A stretch of DNA of 64,000 nt from Chloroflexota bacterium (GTDB taxonomy: Bacteria > Chloroflexota > UBA11872 > UBA12225): contig JAUJOR010000001.1 in the NCBI GenBank assembly GCA_030447525.1, positions 182,488 through 246,487 of the forward strand. The letters run 5' to 3'. Positions within the stretch are counted from its first letter, which is position 1. The number at the start of each line of letters is the position of its first letter. Positions 34,128 to 42,675 of the stretch are shown here, one piece after another. Made by a program: the position numbers and the translations under genes. Below the pieces are notes generated by a model. That model was not told the DNA's origin. It saw only the letters and a list, made by a program, of their open reading frames with translations, and did not search any database.

Positions 34128-35003
34128 ATGAACGCCTTTGTGATCGCCAAGCTGACCTTCCGCGAGGCCCTGCGGCGCAAGGCCCTCTACGGGGCCGTGG
34201 CCCTGACCGTCGCCTTCTTGGCCCTCTACGCCTGGGGGACGGGGTATATCGTCCGGGAGCTGGATGAGGGACTCCCCCAGGGCCTCGCCCGCCTCGCCAG
34301 CCAGAGCGGCGTCGACGTCCGCCTCCTGGCCATCGGCGAGCTCCTCCTGGCCGGCCTCTACGCCGTCTCCAACATCGCCGGGTTGCTGGCCATCTTCATG
34401 GCCGCGGGGACGATCTCCCAGGAGGTAGAGCAGGGGACGCTGCAAAGCATCATCTCCAAGCCCGTCTCCCGAGTAGACGTGGTGCTGGGGAAGTGGCTCG
34501 GGGGCGCTGCCATGCTCGCCACCTACGTCGCCATCACCGGCGTCCTGGCGGCCGGCATCGTCTACTGGCGCGCCGGGTATCTCCCTACCCAGCTCCCCCT
34601 TGGCCTGCTGCTCCTGATGCTCAAGACGACGCTCCTCTACTCGCTGACCATGGTGGGGAGCGCCACCGTCCCGGCCATCACCACGGGCATCGTCATGCTG
34701 ATCGTGTACGTCGTAGCCAACGTGACGGGGATGATCGAGCAGGTAGGGGTGGCCATCGGCAGCGAGACGATGGTGCGTATCGGCGTCATCGCCAGCCTAT
34801 TGATTCCCAGCGACGCCTTGTGGAAAATGGGGGCGTCCCTCGTGCAGCCCCCCAACCCCCTACCGGCCCTGGGCATCCAGATGTCCCTGGGACCCTTTGG
34901 GGTCGTCAATCCCCCCAGCGTCTGGATGGGAGTGTACGGCCTGACCTATACCCTGCTGGCCCTCGGCCTGGCCGCCCTGATCTTCTCGCGGCGCGACCTC
35001 TAA
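34128..35003 (+). CDS. ABC-2 type transporter permease
   Basis: 291 residues from ATG 34128; the upstream in-frame start at 33993 would run through the direct repeats and is rejected. The start is MNAFVIAKLTFREALRRKAL, a cytosolic gating helix, then six hydrophobic segments including VALTVAFLALYAWG, NIAGLLAIFMAAGTIS and GLTYTLLALGLAALIFSRRD. The loop EQGTLQSIISKPVSR is the conserved element of ABC-2 membrane subunits contacting the ATPase. It is the transmembrane half of the exporter encoded with the gene at 32844. Substrate unknown. Confidence 0.9.
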   Translation: MNAFVIAKLTFREALRRKALYGAVALTVAFLALYAWGTGYIVRELDEGLPQGLARLASQSGVDVRLLAIGELLLAGLYAVSNIAGLLAIFMAAGTISQEVEQGTLQSIISKPVSRVDVVLGKWLGGAAMLATYVAITGVLAAGIVYWRAGYLPTQLPLGLLLLMLKTTLLYSLTMVGSATVPAITTGIVMLIVYVVANVTGMIEQVGVAIGSETMVRIGVIASLLIPSDALWKMGASLVQPPNPLPALGIQMSLGPFGVVNPPSVWMGVYGLTYTLLALGLAALIFSRRDL

Positions 35004-35178
35004 ACCAGTGCCACGACGAGACTCGCAAGCGCACTTCGTATCGGCCTTGCAGGGTTCGGCTTCGCTTTCGTTTAATACAGAGCCGCGGGTGTAGGCCCGC
35101 TCGATCAGGGCTCCTTGGTGGTGGTGTCCGGATCGGTCACGGGCACCGACTGGGAGAGGGAGCCCCAAGCAGCCGCGC

Positions 35179-36063
35179 ATGAATACTCCAGGCTATGCTG
35201 GGACGCGATGGGGCGCGGGACACCGGTCCGGGGGGCGCGTGGCCGGCGGGGTGGGGAGACGGGTTGTGGCCGTGCATGATATCGCCGCGCGTGGCTTCGC
35301 GGCGGCGGGGCAGGTATACGAGCAGGGGCGGCCGGAGTACCCGCTGGAGGCGGTTGCCGCCCTCGTGACGCACCTGGGCATCGGCGCCGGCGTGCGCGTC
35401 GTCGACCTCGGTGCGGGCACCGGCAAGCTCACGCGGCAGCTCGTCGGCACTGGGGCGCACCTCGTGGCGGTTGAGCCCGTTGCGGACATGCGCCTGGCGT
35501 GTGCCCGTGCCCTGCCCGGCGTACCGGTGCTGGGTGGCACGGCGGAGGCGCTCCCCTTCCGTACCGGCGCGATAGACGCCGTGGTCGTGGGCGCGGCCTT
35601 CCACTGGTTCGATGGGCCGGCGGCGCTGCGGGAGTTGCACCGCGTGCTGCGCCCGGGCGGCGGCTTGGGTCTGATCTGGCACCCCCGCGACGAGGCGGTG
35701 GAGTGGGTGGCGGAACTCGTCCAACTGGTCGACCGGTACAAGCAGGGCGACCCGCCGCGCTACACCGACGGACGCTGGCGGCACGCGTTCGAGGGTCCCG
35801 AGAGCAGCGCGTTCTTCACGCCCCTGGAGCAGGCGCATTTCCCGTTCTGGCACGAGGTCGACCGGGCAGCGGCCGTAGCGCGCGTCGCCTCAACGAGCTT
35901 TGTTGGCGCGCTGCCGCCGGAGGCGCGCCAGGAGGTGCTCGGCCGGGCAGCGGCCCTACTGGACACCCACCCGGCAACGCGCGGCCGGCCGACCCTCCGG
36001 CTACCCTATCGGGCCGACGTGTACTGGTGCCGGAAGCGCTCGCCGGGCAATTCAGGTACGTAA
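35179..36063 (+). CDS. SAM-dependent methyltransferase, class I
   Basis: About 260-294 residues. The SAM site is VRVVDLGAGTGKLTRQLV (motif I), followed by LVAVEPVADM (motif II), AIDAVVVGAAFHWFDG (motif III) and the HRVLRPGGGLGLIWH loop. This is the layout of the UbiE/Coq5- and tam-like group. The start is uncertain: ATG 35179 is reported, but the homology begins near IAARGFAAAGQVYEQGRPEY, so GTG 35272 is equally possible. No operon partner is evident; it stands between the ABC exporter and the divergent argC gene, so its substrate is open. Confidence 0.85.
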   Translation: MNTPGYAGTRWGAGHRSGGRVAGGVGRRVVAVHDIAARGFAAAGQVYEQGRPEYPLEAVAALVTHLGIGAGVRVVDLGAGTGKLTRQLVGTGAHLVAVEPVADMRLACARALPGVPVLGGTAEALPFRTGAIDAVVVGAAFHWFDGPAALRELHRVLRPGGGLGLIWHPRDEAVEWVAELVQLVDRYKQGDPPRYTDGRWRHAFEGPESSAFFTPLEQAHFPFWHEVDRAAAVARVASTSFVGALPPEARQEVLGRAAALLDTHPATRGRPTLRLPYRADVYWCRKRSPGNSGT

Positions 36064-36215
36064 TGGTTCAGCTACGTCGTGGGACGCCGGCTCCTGCCCC
36101 CGGGCGACCGGGGACAGGAGGTCGGCCTCGGCGAGGCGATAGTACTCGGCCACCGTGAAGCGATGGGGTTCCAGCGGCGGCGCGATCAACTCACCATCTG
36201 ATCGGGTACCGCCCC

Positions 36216-37217
36216 TCAGGGCGAGAGGGGGAGACCATGCAGGCCGGTCGTCTCCGGCTGCCCGGTCATCACATTCGCATTCTGCACTGCCTGCCCCGCC
36301 GCTCCTTTGCCCAGGTTGTCGGTCGTCCCCAGCGCCACGACCAGCCCCGTCGGAGGATTGACCACGTAGGATACGAAGGCCAGGTTAGACCCGCTGGGCC
36401 ACTTGCTGTGCATGGCGGTGCCGTTGGCCGTCTCGACCACCCGCACGAACGGCTCGTCTCGGTAGAACTGCCGCGCCACGGCCAGCACTTCTTCGGTCGT
36501 CAAAGGCCGGGTAGGGCGTCCGTAGCAAGTGGCCAGCAGCCCCCGCGTCATAGGCACCAGGTGCGGCGAGAAAGCCACCGAGGCCGGGCGCCCGCCGGCC
36601 AGGTGGGAGAGCGCGGCCTGGATCTCCGGGACGTGGTCATGCTGCAGCAGCTTGTACGGTGCTACGTCCTCGTTCGTTTCGGCGTAGCCGAAGGCCCCGC
36701 CCCCGCCCCGGCCGGCGCCGCTGACGCCGCTCTTGGCGTCGATCACGATCCCTTGCGGCTCGATCAGCCCGTTGGCCACCAGCGGGGCGAGGGCGAGGAG
36801 CGACGTCGCCGGGTAGCAGCCAGGATCGGCGACGCGCCGCGAGCCGGCGATTTCCCGGCGCGCCCCGGGCAGCTCGGTCAGCCCGTAGGTCCAGCCGTCG
36901 ACGAAGCGGTGATCGCCCCCAACGTCCACCACCTTGACCTCCGGTGGCACCTGTGACAGGGGCTCGCGCGACTCCCCCGTGGGGAGCGAGGCGAACAGGA
37001 GATCCAGCCCGCTCGTCTCCGCCGGGTCGAAGCGCTGGACTACGAGCTGCCCTAGGGGATGGGCGGCCAGGGCCGGAAGGAGAACGTCCAGGCGCTGCCC
37101 AACGGTGGAGTCCCCGCAGACGTAGACCACCTCCATGCCCGGGTGGCCGGCGCAGAGGCGCAGCAGCTCCCGGCCCCCGTAGCCGCTGACCCCGGTGATG
37201 CCAACTCGTACGCTCAC
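36216..37217 (-). CDS. argC: N-acetyl-gamma-glutamyl-phosphate reductase
   Basis: Third step of arginine synthesis: NADPH reduces N-acetylglutamyl phosphate to the semialdehyde. 333 residues from GTG 37217, placed by an AGGAG 8 nt upstream. NADP-binding GITGVSGYGGREL (residues 6-18), catalytic Cys134 in VADPGCYPATSLL, and the His of HDHVPEI-like substrate loop. Length and order are standard. No other arg gene is beside it, so arginine genes are scattered in this genome. A neighbouring ATG in the same frame further upstream is not used. Confidence 0.93.
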   Translation of the reverse strand: MSVRVGITGVSGYGGRELLRLCAGHPGMEVVYVCGDSTVGQRLDVLLPALAAHPLGQLVVQRFDPAETSGLDLLFASLPTGESREPLSQVPPEVKVVDVGGDHRFVDGWTYGLTELPGARREIAGSRRVADPGCYPATSLLALAPLVANGLIEPQGIVIDAKSGVSGAGRGGGGAFGYAETNEDVAPYKLLQHDHVPEIQAALSHLAGGRPASVAFSPHLVPMTRGLLATCYGRPTRPLTTEEVLAVARQFYRDEPFVRVVETANGTAMHSKWPSGSNLAFVSYVVNPPTGLVVALGTTDNLGKGAAGQAVQNANVMTGQPETTGLHGLPLSP

Positions 37218-37429
37218 CCGCCGCACTCCTGTGATCTGCCCCACTCGGCAGGGGCTAACGCTCTCCAGCTGAGTATACGACCATCGCCCGTGCCCCTCCG
37301 TCAACTGCCCACACGGCGGGGAAGGGCCAGGCGCCCGGGGCGCCGCGCCCGCTCATTTGTCCGCCACCGGCACGGGGAGTAAGCTACCCGGCGGCCGACC
37401 ACGACCCAGGAAGGGACAGGGCCCAACAC

Positions 37430-38455
37430 ATGCAAGCGTTGATGAAGGTGGCCCCCGGACGGGGGAACCTGGTCTTGCGGGAGCTTCCCGATCCCTCGCC
37501 GCAGGCGGGCGAGGTGCTGGTACAGGTCGCCGCCACGGGGATCTGCGGGTCGGATCTGCACATCCAGGACGACGAGTACAAGGTCGACCCGCCGGTGGTC
37601 ATCGGCCACGAGACGGCCGGTGTCGTCGTCGCCGTCGGCCCCGGGGTGCAGGACGTGCGCCCGGGGCAGCGGGTGACGGCCAGGACGACGATCAGCACCT
37701 GCGGGCGCTGCCCCCTGTGCCGCGCCGGGCGCACCAATCTCTGCCCCCAGCGGCGCTGGCTGGGGGGCCACGTCAACGGGGGCTTCGCCGGCTACTTTGT
37801 CGTGCCGGAGGGGGTCATCCTCCCCCTCCCGGAAGGGGTCAGCTTCGAGGCGGCCGCCCTGACCGAGCCCCTGGCCTGCTGCGTCCATGGTGTCCTGGAG
37901 CTGGCTCTGCCGGCCTCCGGTACAGTCGCCGTCGTCTCCGGCCCCGGTCCCATCGGCCTGCTGTGCGCTCAGGTGGCCCGCGCGGCCGGGGCCGAGGTGG
38001 TCATCCTGGGCACCTCCGCCGACGCCGGGCGCTTTGCCCTCGCCCAGCGCCTCGGCTTTCGGCACCTGGTGGACGTGCAGCGCGAGGACGCCGTCGTGGG
38101 CGTCGAACGTCGTACCCGCGGGCGGGCGCCAGACCTGGTGATCGAAGCCGCCGGGGCCGGGGCGTCGCTGGACGGCTGCCTGCGCCTGGCCCCCCGCGGG
38201 GGTACCCTGCTGCAGATTGGGCTCTACGGCAAGCCGGTGACGGTGGACCTGGACACCCTGGTGCTCAAGGAGATCCGTCTCCTGGGCTCCTTCTCCAGCA
38301 CCCCCACCGCCTGGCCCATCGCCCTCGACTTGATGGCCCGCGGCGCCGTGCAGACGGAGCCCCTCGTCACCAGCCGGCGCCCGCTGGCCGAGTGGGCGGG
38401 GGCCTTCGAGGCGGCGCGCAGCAAAGCCGAAGGCAAGATCCTGCTCACCCCCTGA
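37430..38455 (+). CDS. Zinc-dependent alcohol/polyol dehydrogenase
   Basis: 341 residues, medium-chain dehydrogenase. The catalytic zinc site is in ATGICGSDLHIQ and VIGHETAGVV; the structural zinc is bound by CGRCPLCRAGRTNLC. The Rossmann loop is SGPGPIGLLCAQVARAAGAE. The pattern is closest to sorbitol/threonine/L-iditol dehydrogenases. AGGAAGGGACAGG before the ATG is the likely ribosome site. The gene is divergent from argC. It oxidises a sugar alcohol or 1,2-diol with NAD(P); the exact substrate is not readable. Confidence 0.92.
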   Translation: MQALMKVAPGRGNLVLRELPDPSPQAGEVLVQVAATGICGSDLHIQDDEYKVDPPVVIGHETAGVVVAVGPGVQDVRPGQRVTARTTISTCGRCPLCRAGRTNLCPQRRWLGGHVNGGFAGYFVVPEGVILPLPEGVSFEAAALTEPLACCVHGVLELALPASGTVAVVSGPGPIGLLCAQVARAAGAEVVILGTSADAGRFALAQRLGFRHLVDVQREDAVVGVERRTRGRAPDLVIEAAGAGASLDGCLRLAPRGGTLLQIGLYGKPVTVDLDTLVLKEIRLLGSFSSTPTAWPIALDLMARGAVQTEPLVTSRRPLAEWAGAFEAARSKAEGKILLTP

Positions 38456-38465
38456 TGCGTGCACG

Positions 38466-38493
38466 CCCCGTGTGTCGCTCGTGTTACACGGGG
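38466..38493. terminator. Hairpin after the alcohol dehydrogenase gene
   Basis: CCCCGTGT at 38466-38473 pairs perfectly with ACACGGGG at 38486-38493 around a 12 nt loop, 10 bp past the stop codon. There is no T run; it may act for both the dehydrogenase and the converging gene at 38682. Confidence 0.5.
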
Positions 38494-38681
38494 ATGAGGT
38501 GGTCTGGCCCTTGCCCCCCGATCTCCGACTCCCGGTGGCGCGCCTCTTCGCCGGGTTCGCCTGAGCCACTTCTGAGCCTCCGCCGGCCCCTGCCGCGCCG
38601 GCAGGCCGAGCCCTCGGTCAGGCCTGCCGTACGGCGCTCCTCGCTCTGGCCGTAACGATGCTGCAGCCGGCCGGCGAAGGG

Positions 38682-39791
38682 CTATGGTGCCGGCTGGTCG
38701 AAGTAACGTGCCACTTCGTCGCGGTCAAAGCAGGGCCATTCCCTCCGTTCCCCCTGGGGCCCGGCCAGCCAGAGCCCCTCTCCCCGTGACGTCAACTGCC
38801 CCACCACCCGGGCGGGGATGCCGTGCCGTTGGAGGGCCTGCAGCGCCGCCGGCGTCGCCGCCGGGGCGATGGCGGCGAGGAGGGCCCCGGAGGCGAGGAG
38901 GCCCAGGGGATCGAGCCCCAGGGCGCTGCAGACGGCTCGCGTCTCCGGCAGCACCTCCACGGCCCCGGCGTGCACCGTCGCCCCCAGTCCAGACGCTTCC
39001 GCCAGCTCCCGCACCCCCGAGGCCAGCCCCCCCTCCGTTGGGTCGTGCAGGCTGTGCAGTCCCTCCGGGGGTGGGACGGCAGCGCACAGGGTGTGGGCCG
39101 CTCCCACGACGCTGATGCCGGGCGTGAAGAGGAGGCGCTGCGCCCGCTCCAGCGTCTCGTCCGGGACGCCCAGGGCCCGCAATCGGCCGGCCACCTCGCG
39201 GGCCAGGACGGCGGTGCCCTCTACGGCGATCCCCTGCGTCAAGAGCAGGTCGTCGCCTGGCTGCGCCCCGCCGGTATGCACCGCGCGAGCGCGCTCCACC
39301 TCGCCCAGCATGCAGCCGACGACGATGGGCCGGTCGATGCCGGCGGTGATCTCGGTGTGCCCGCCGACCAGGCTTACCCCCAGGGAGGTGCAGGCCTGCA
39401 CAAGCTGGTCGAAGAGGGCGGTGATGTCCGGCTCTTGCCACTGCTGGGGGAGCAAGGCCGAGGCCAGGAACCACCGCGGGGTGGCCCCGGCGCAGGCGAT
39501 GTCGTTGGCGTTCACGTGCACGGCGTACCACCCGATCAGGTCGGTGGCAAAGGTGACCGGGTCGGTCTTGGCGATCAGCAGGCGATCGCCCCCCGGCGCT
39601 GCCCCCAGGGCCAGGGAGCCACTCTCAAGCGGAGGGGAGGGCGAGGTCAGCCCCCGGACGGGGAGGGCGCCGAAGTCGATTACGGCGGCGTCCTCCCCGA
39701 TCCCTCCCCCCAGGAGCACCCGCGGGTCATGACGTGGGACGCCGCGCAGCAGCCGGTTCAGGAGCTCAGGTGGCAGCTTTCCCGTGCGCAC
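38682..39791 (-). CDS. AIR-synthase-like protein (PurM/HypE/ThiL superfamily)
   Basis: 369 residues. The N-terminal ATP-binding half shows GGGIGEDAAVIDFG, IAKTDPVTFATD and VNANDIACAGATPRWFL; the second half has SLVGGHTEITAGID and HDPTEGGLASGVRELAEASG. The pattern resembles HypE (hydrogenase maturation), but the C-terminal Pro-Arg-Ile-Cys tail that HypE uses is absent and no hyp genes are near. ATP-dependent dehydration or phosphorylation chemistry is likely, with an unknown substrate. GTG start at 39791, with TATGCT 9 nt upstream. Confidence 0.82.
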   Translation of the reverse strand: MRTGKLPPELLNRLLRGVPRHDPRVLLGGGIGEDAAVIDFGALPVRGLTSPSPPLESGSLALGAAPGGDRLLIAKTDPVTFATDLIGWYAVHVNANDIACAGATPRWFLASALLPQQWQEPDITALFDQLVQACTSLGVSLVGGHTEITAGIDRPIVVGCMLGEVERARAVHTGGAQPGDDLLLTQGIAVEGTAVLAREVAGRLRALGVPDETLERAQRLLFTPGISVVGAAHTLCAAVPPPEGLHSLHDPTEGGLASGVRELAEASGLGATVHAGAVEVLPETRAVCSALGLDPLGLLASGALLAAIAPAATPAALQALQRHGIPARVVGQLTSRGEGLWLAGPQGERREWPCFDRDEVARYFDQPAP

Positions 39792-39800
39792 GTGCGGAAA

Positions 39801-39806
39801 AGCATA
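39801..39806 (-). promoter_or_regulatory. -10 box (TATGCT) for the AIR-synthase-like gene
   Basis: On the minus strand TATGCT is followed by 9 nt and then the GTG at 39791, without a Shine-Dalgarno. Confidence 0.4.
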
Positions 39807-39907
39807 CCGGTTACTGGCCGCACCACGGTCTCTTCGTGCGGCTCGCTGTTCTGGGGCTGCTGGAGGGCTTCGGCTAGCTTAGGTCATGCCCTTTTCGGGG
39901 TGTCGCG

Positions 39908-39949
39908 CTCGACGTGTCGCTCTCGACGTGTCGCTCTCGACGTGTCGTT
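39908..39949. repeat. Three tandem 14 bp units (CTCGACGTGTCGCT)
   Basis: The 14-mer repeats three times with one base change in the last copy, in the gap just after the UDP-glucose dehydrogenase stop. Each unit contains the palindromic core CGACGTGTCG, so it could fold or bind protein. Function unknown. Confidence 0.75.
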
Positions 39950-39961
39950 CACGGCATGGGG

Positions 39962-41284
39962 CTACTTGACGTCCTCGGGCGACCCCCGGCCGATGGCGTA
40001 GTAGAGGAAGCCGGCGCTGCGAGCGACGGCGGGCTCGTAGACGTTCCGGCCGTCCACCAGCACCGGGCGCACCATCCGCTCCCGCAGTCGCACCAGGTCG
40101 AGCTGCTTGAACTCGTTCCAGTCTGTCACCAGCACGGCGGCGTCGGCCCCGCTGACGGCGTCGTAGGCGTCACGGGCGTAGTAGGCTTCCGGCAAGAGGC
40201 GGGCGGCGTTGTCCATGGCCACCGGGTCATAGGCCCGCAGCTGCGCCCCCTCGGCCAGCAGCAGGTGGGCGATCTCCAGGGCCGGGGCTTCACGGAGGTC
40301 GTCCGTGTTGGGCTTGAAGGCCAGGCCGAGCAGGGCAACGGTCTGGCCTTCCAGGGTGCCCAGGGAGTCCCGCAGGCGCTGGATCACCTTGTGGCGCTGA
40401 TGCTTGTTGATCTCGATCACGGTGCGCAGGAGCTGTGGATGACAGCCACTGACGGCGGCCATGTGGGCCAGGGCCTTGACGTCCTTGGGGAAGCAGCTCC
40501 CGCCCCAGCCGAGACCGGCGTCGAGAAAGGCCCGCCCGATGCGGGTGTCCCGTCCCATCCCTTCGGCGACGATGCGCACGTCCGCGCCGAGGCGCTCGCA
40601 GACCGAGGCCACCTCGTTGATGAAGGAGATCTTGGTGGCCAGGAAGGCGTTGGAGGCGTACTTGATCATCTCCGCCGTGCGCGGATCGGTGATCAGCACG
40701 GCACACTTGAGGGGGGCGTAGAGCTCAGCCACCTGCTCGGCGTCTTCCCGCCGCGTGGCCCCCAGGACGACGCGATCGGTCTGCGTGAAGTCTGTCAGAG
40801 CCGAGCCCTCGCGGAGGAACTCAGGGTTGGAGACGACGCCGAAACGCAGCCCCTTCTTGTCCGCCGGGAGATGGCGCTCGACGATGTGGTCGACGCGATC
40901 GGCCGTGCCGATCGGCACGGTGCTCTTGTTGACGATGATCGCCTCCTCGCGGAGGTGGGGGGCCAGGGCGGCGGCGGCGGCCCGCACCTGCCCCAGGTCG
41001 GCCTCACCCTCGGCGCCGGAAGGGGTGTTCACGGCGATAAAGCAGAAGTCGGCGTCCGGCACGGCCTCGGCATAGTGGGTGGTGAACCGCAGCCGCCCGG
41101 CGGCGACGTTGCGTTGCACCAGCTCTTCCAGCCCCGGCTCGTAGATAGGGATCTCGCCCCGCTGCAGGCGGACGACTTTCTCTTCGTTGATGTCCAGGCA
41201 GATGACCCGATTCCCCAGCTCGGCAAAGCAGGTGCCGGTCACCAGCCCGACGTACCCCGTGCCCACGACACAGATTTGCTTCAT
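39962..41284 (-). CDS. UDP-glucose 6-dehydrogenase (nucleotide-sugar dehydrogenase)
   Basis: 440 residues. NAD-binding [20 protein letters not shown] at the N-terminus, [12 protein letters not shown] (substrate loop), [12 protein letters not shown], and the catalytic cysteine in [18 protein letters not shown] near residue 262. It oxidises UDP-glucose to UDP-glucuronate for polysaccharide synthesis. AGGATC before the ATG may serve as ribosome site. The epimerase gene at 45859 and the glycosyltransferases at 1-5.5 kb are plausible partners. UDP-GlcNAc/ManNAc dehydrogenase is a possible alternative. Confidence 0.93.
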   Translation of the reverse strand: MKQICVVGTGYVGLVTGTCFAELGNRVICLDINEEKVVRLQRGEIPIYEPGLEELVQRNVAAGRLRFTTHYAEAVPDADFCFIAVNTPSGAEGEADLGQVRAAAAALAPHLREEAIIVNKSTVPIGTADRVDHIVERHLPADKKGLRFGVVSNPEFLREGSALTDFTQTDRVVLGATRREDAEQVAELYAPLKCAVLITDPRTAEMIKYASNAFLATKISFINEVASVCERLGADVRIVAEGMGRDTRIGRAFLDAGLGWGGSCFPKDVKALAHMAAVSGCHPQLLRTVIEINKHQRHKVIQRLRDSLGTLEGQTVALLGLAFKPNTDDLREAPALEIAHLLLAEGAQLRAYDPVAMDNAARLLPEAYYARDAYDAVSGADAAVLVTDWNEFKQLDLVRLRERMVRPVLVDGRNVYEPAVARSAGFLYYAIGRGSPEDVK

Positions 41285-41488
41285 TCGGCGATCCTTTAGC
41301 TATCCCACTGATATCCCGCAGCGTGTTGCGCGACGTTGCTTGGTCTCTCGGGACGTACAACGTCCCCATTCGTCTTTCCGGGACCCCCAACAACATACAA
41401 CGTCCCAATCCGCTGCGACTACTGCATTTCTGACCCATCCGGCAACCTCAACCGCGACACAATCGTTTCACTCTCCCTGAGCAACCTG

Positions 41489-42571
41489 ATGCCCGAGCTA
41501 CCGGAAGTTGAGGGGTTTCGCCGGCGCCTCGCCCCGTTGATCGTCGGCCGGCGCCTCACCCGCCTGGAAGTGCGCGACCCGAAGCTGTGGCACCCGGCCA
41601 CCGGGCTGAGCGAGGCGGACGTCGCCGGACGGGGCCTGCAGGACCTCCAGCGCCGGGCCAAGCTGCTGATCTTCTCCCTCGAGGGCGAGCTGGCCCTGGT
41701 GGCCCACCTCAAGATCGCCGGGCAGCTCGTCTATGCCTGGCCGGACGGCCGGCGCCTCGTGGGGGGCCATCCCTACCCCCTCCCTGATGCCGAGCTGCCG
41801 CAGGCGGCGACGCGATTCGTCCTTGCCTTCCAGGAGGGAGGTGGTGGGGCCACAGAGAGGTACGCTCCAGGGGCAGGGAGCGGGACACTCTTCATCAACG
41901 ACCAGCGTCGCTTCGCCTGGCTCCGCCTGCTCCCGGCCCCGGCCCTGGCGGCCTTTGTCGCCGCGCAGCGCTACGGGCCCGACCCGCTCGACCCGTCCTT
42001 CACCCCGGAGGTGCTCGGCGCTCGGCTACAGGCCCGCCGGGGCCGGCCGGTCAAGGCCGCCCTGCTCGACCAGACCTGCGTCGCCGGGCTGGGAAACATC
42101 TACGCCGACGAGGCCCTCCACGGGGCCCGGCTGCACCCGATGCTCCGCGCCCGGGATCTCTCGCCGGAGGAGGTCGTCCGCCTCTACCACAGTATCCGGC
42201 GCGTCCTGGAGGTGGCCGTTCCGGTGGGCGGGGCCCTGGTCAAGGTGGGGCGGGCCGTCGCCGGCGAGGGGCATGGACCCTCGGCGGAGGGCCGGGACTT
42301 TCTCCGCGCCCATGGGCGCGCCGGGCAGCTGTGCCCGACGTGCGCTGTGGGGAACTCCCCCATTCAAGTCGCCGGCCAGGTGGCGGTAGGGGAGGGCCGG
42401 GCCCCGGCAGCGCCCGGCGGCGCACCCCGCATCGTGCGCCTGTTTCTGGCCGGCCGGGGAACCTACTTCTGCCCCGTATGCCAGCCGGCCCCGCCCGGCT
42501 TCGCCCCCCCTGCAGAGGGCGACTTGACCCTGGAACCCTTGGCGGGGACCAGTACAGTCGATGAAGACTGA
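41489..42571 (+). CDS. mutM: Formamidopyrimidine-DNA glycosylase with enlarged zinc finger
   Basis: Removes oxidised purines (8-oxoG, FapyG) from DNA. 360 residues from ATG 41489, where the N-terminus MPELPEVEG gives the catalytic Pro and Glu. RRAKLLIF holds the beta-elimination lysine, GLGNIYADEALHGARLHP the phosphate-binding Asn. The C-terminal zinc finger is CPTC...CPVC but with 42 residues between the inner cysteines, where about 16 are usual; the conserved Arg before the last pair (GRGTYFCP) is kept. There is also an insert near residue 120. Total length is 70-90 residues above normal. The upstream extension to 41336 is rejected because activity needs the free N-terminal Pro. Confidence 0.93.
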   Translation: MPELPEVEGFRRRLAPLIVGRRLTRLEVRDPKLWHPATGLSEADVAGRGLQDLQRRAKLLIFSLEGELALVAHLKIAGQLVYAWPDGRRLVGGHPYPLPDAELPQAATRFVLAFQEGGGGATERYAPGAGSGTLFINDQRRFAWLRLLPAPALAAFVAAQRYGPDPLDPSFTPEVLGARLQARRGRPVKAALLDQTCVAGLGNIYADEALHGARLHPMLRARDLSPEEVVRLYHSIRRVLEVAVPVGGALVKVGRAVAGEGHGPSAEGRDFLRAHGRAGQLCPTCAVGNSPIQVAGQVAVGEGRAPAAPGGAPRIVRLFLAGRGTYFCPVCQPAPPGFAPPAEGDLTLEPLAGTSTVDED

Positions 42572-42665
42572 CCTGCCAGAGCAGGGACGTCAGCGATGGT
42601 GCTGCTCGTGACCCGCGAGGGGCATGGGAGATGGGGCGGGAGGTACTATGCCCCTCCCGAGAAAG

Positions 42666-42671
42666 TACCGT
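42666..42671 (+). promoter_or_regulatory. -10 box (TACCGT) close to a start codon
   Basis: TACCGT lies 4 nt before the ATG at 42676 with no Shine-Dalgarno, consistent with a leaderless transcript. Confidence 0.4.
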
Positions 42672-42675
42672 ACTG

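Noticed and set aside
38682..39791. Hydrogenase maturation factor HypE
   Set aside because: The essential C-terminal cysteine tail is missing and no hyp or hydrogenase genes are near; only the superfamily is called.
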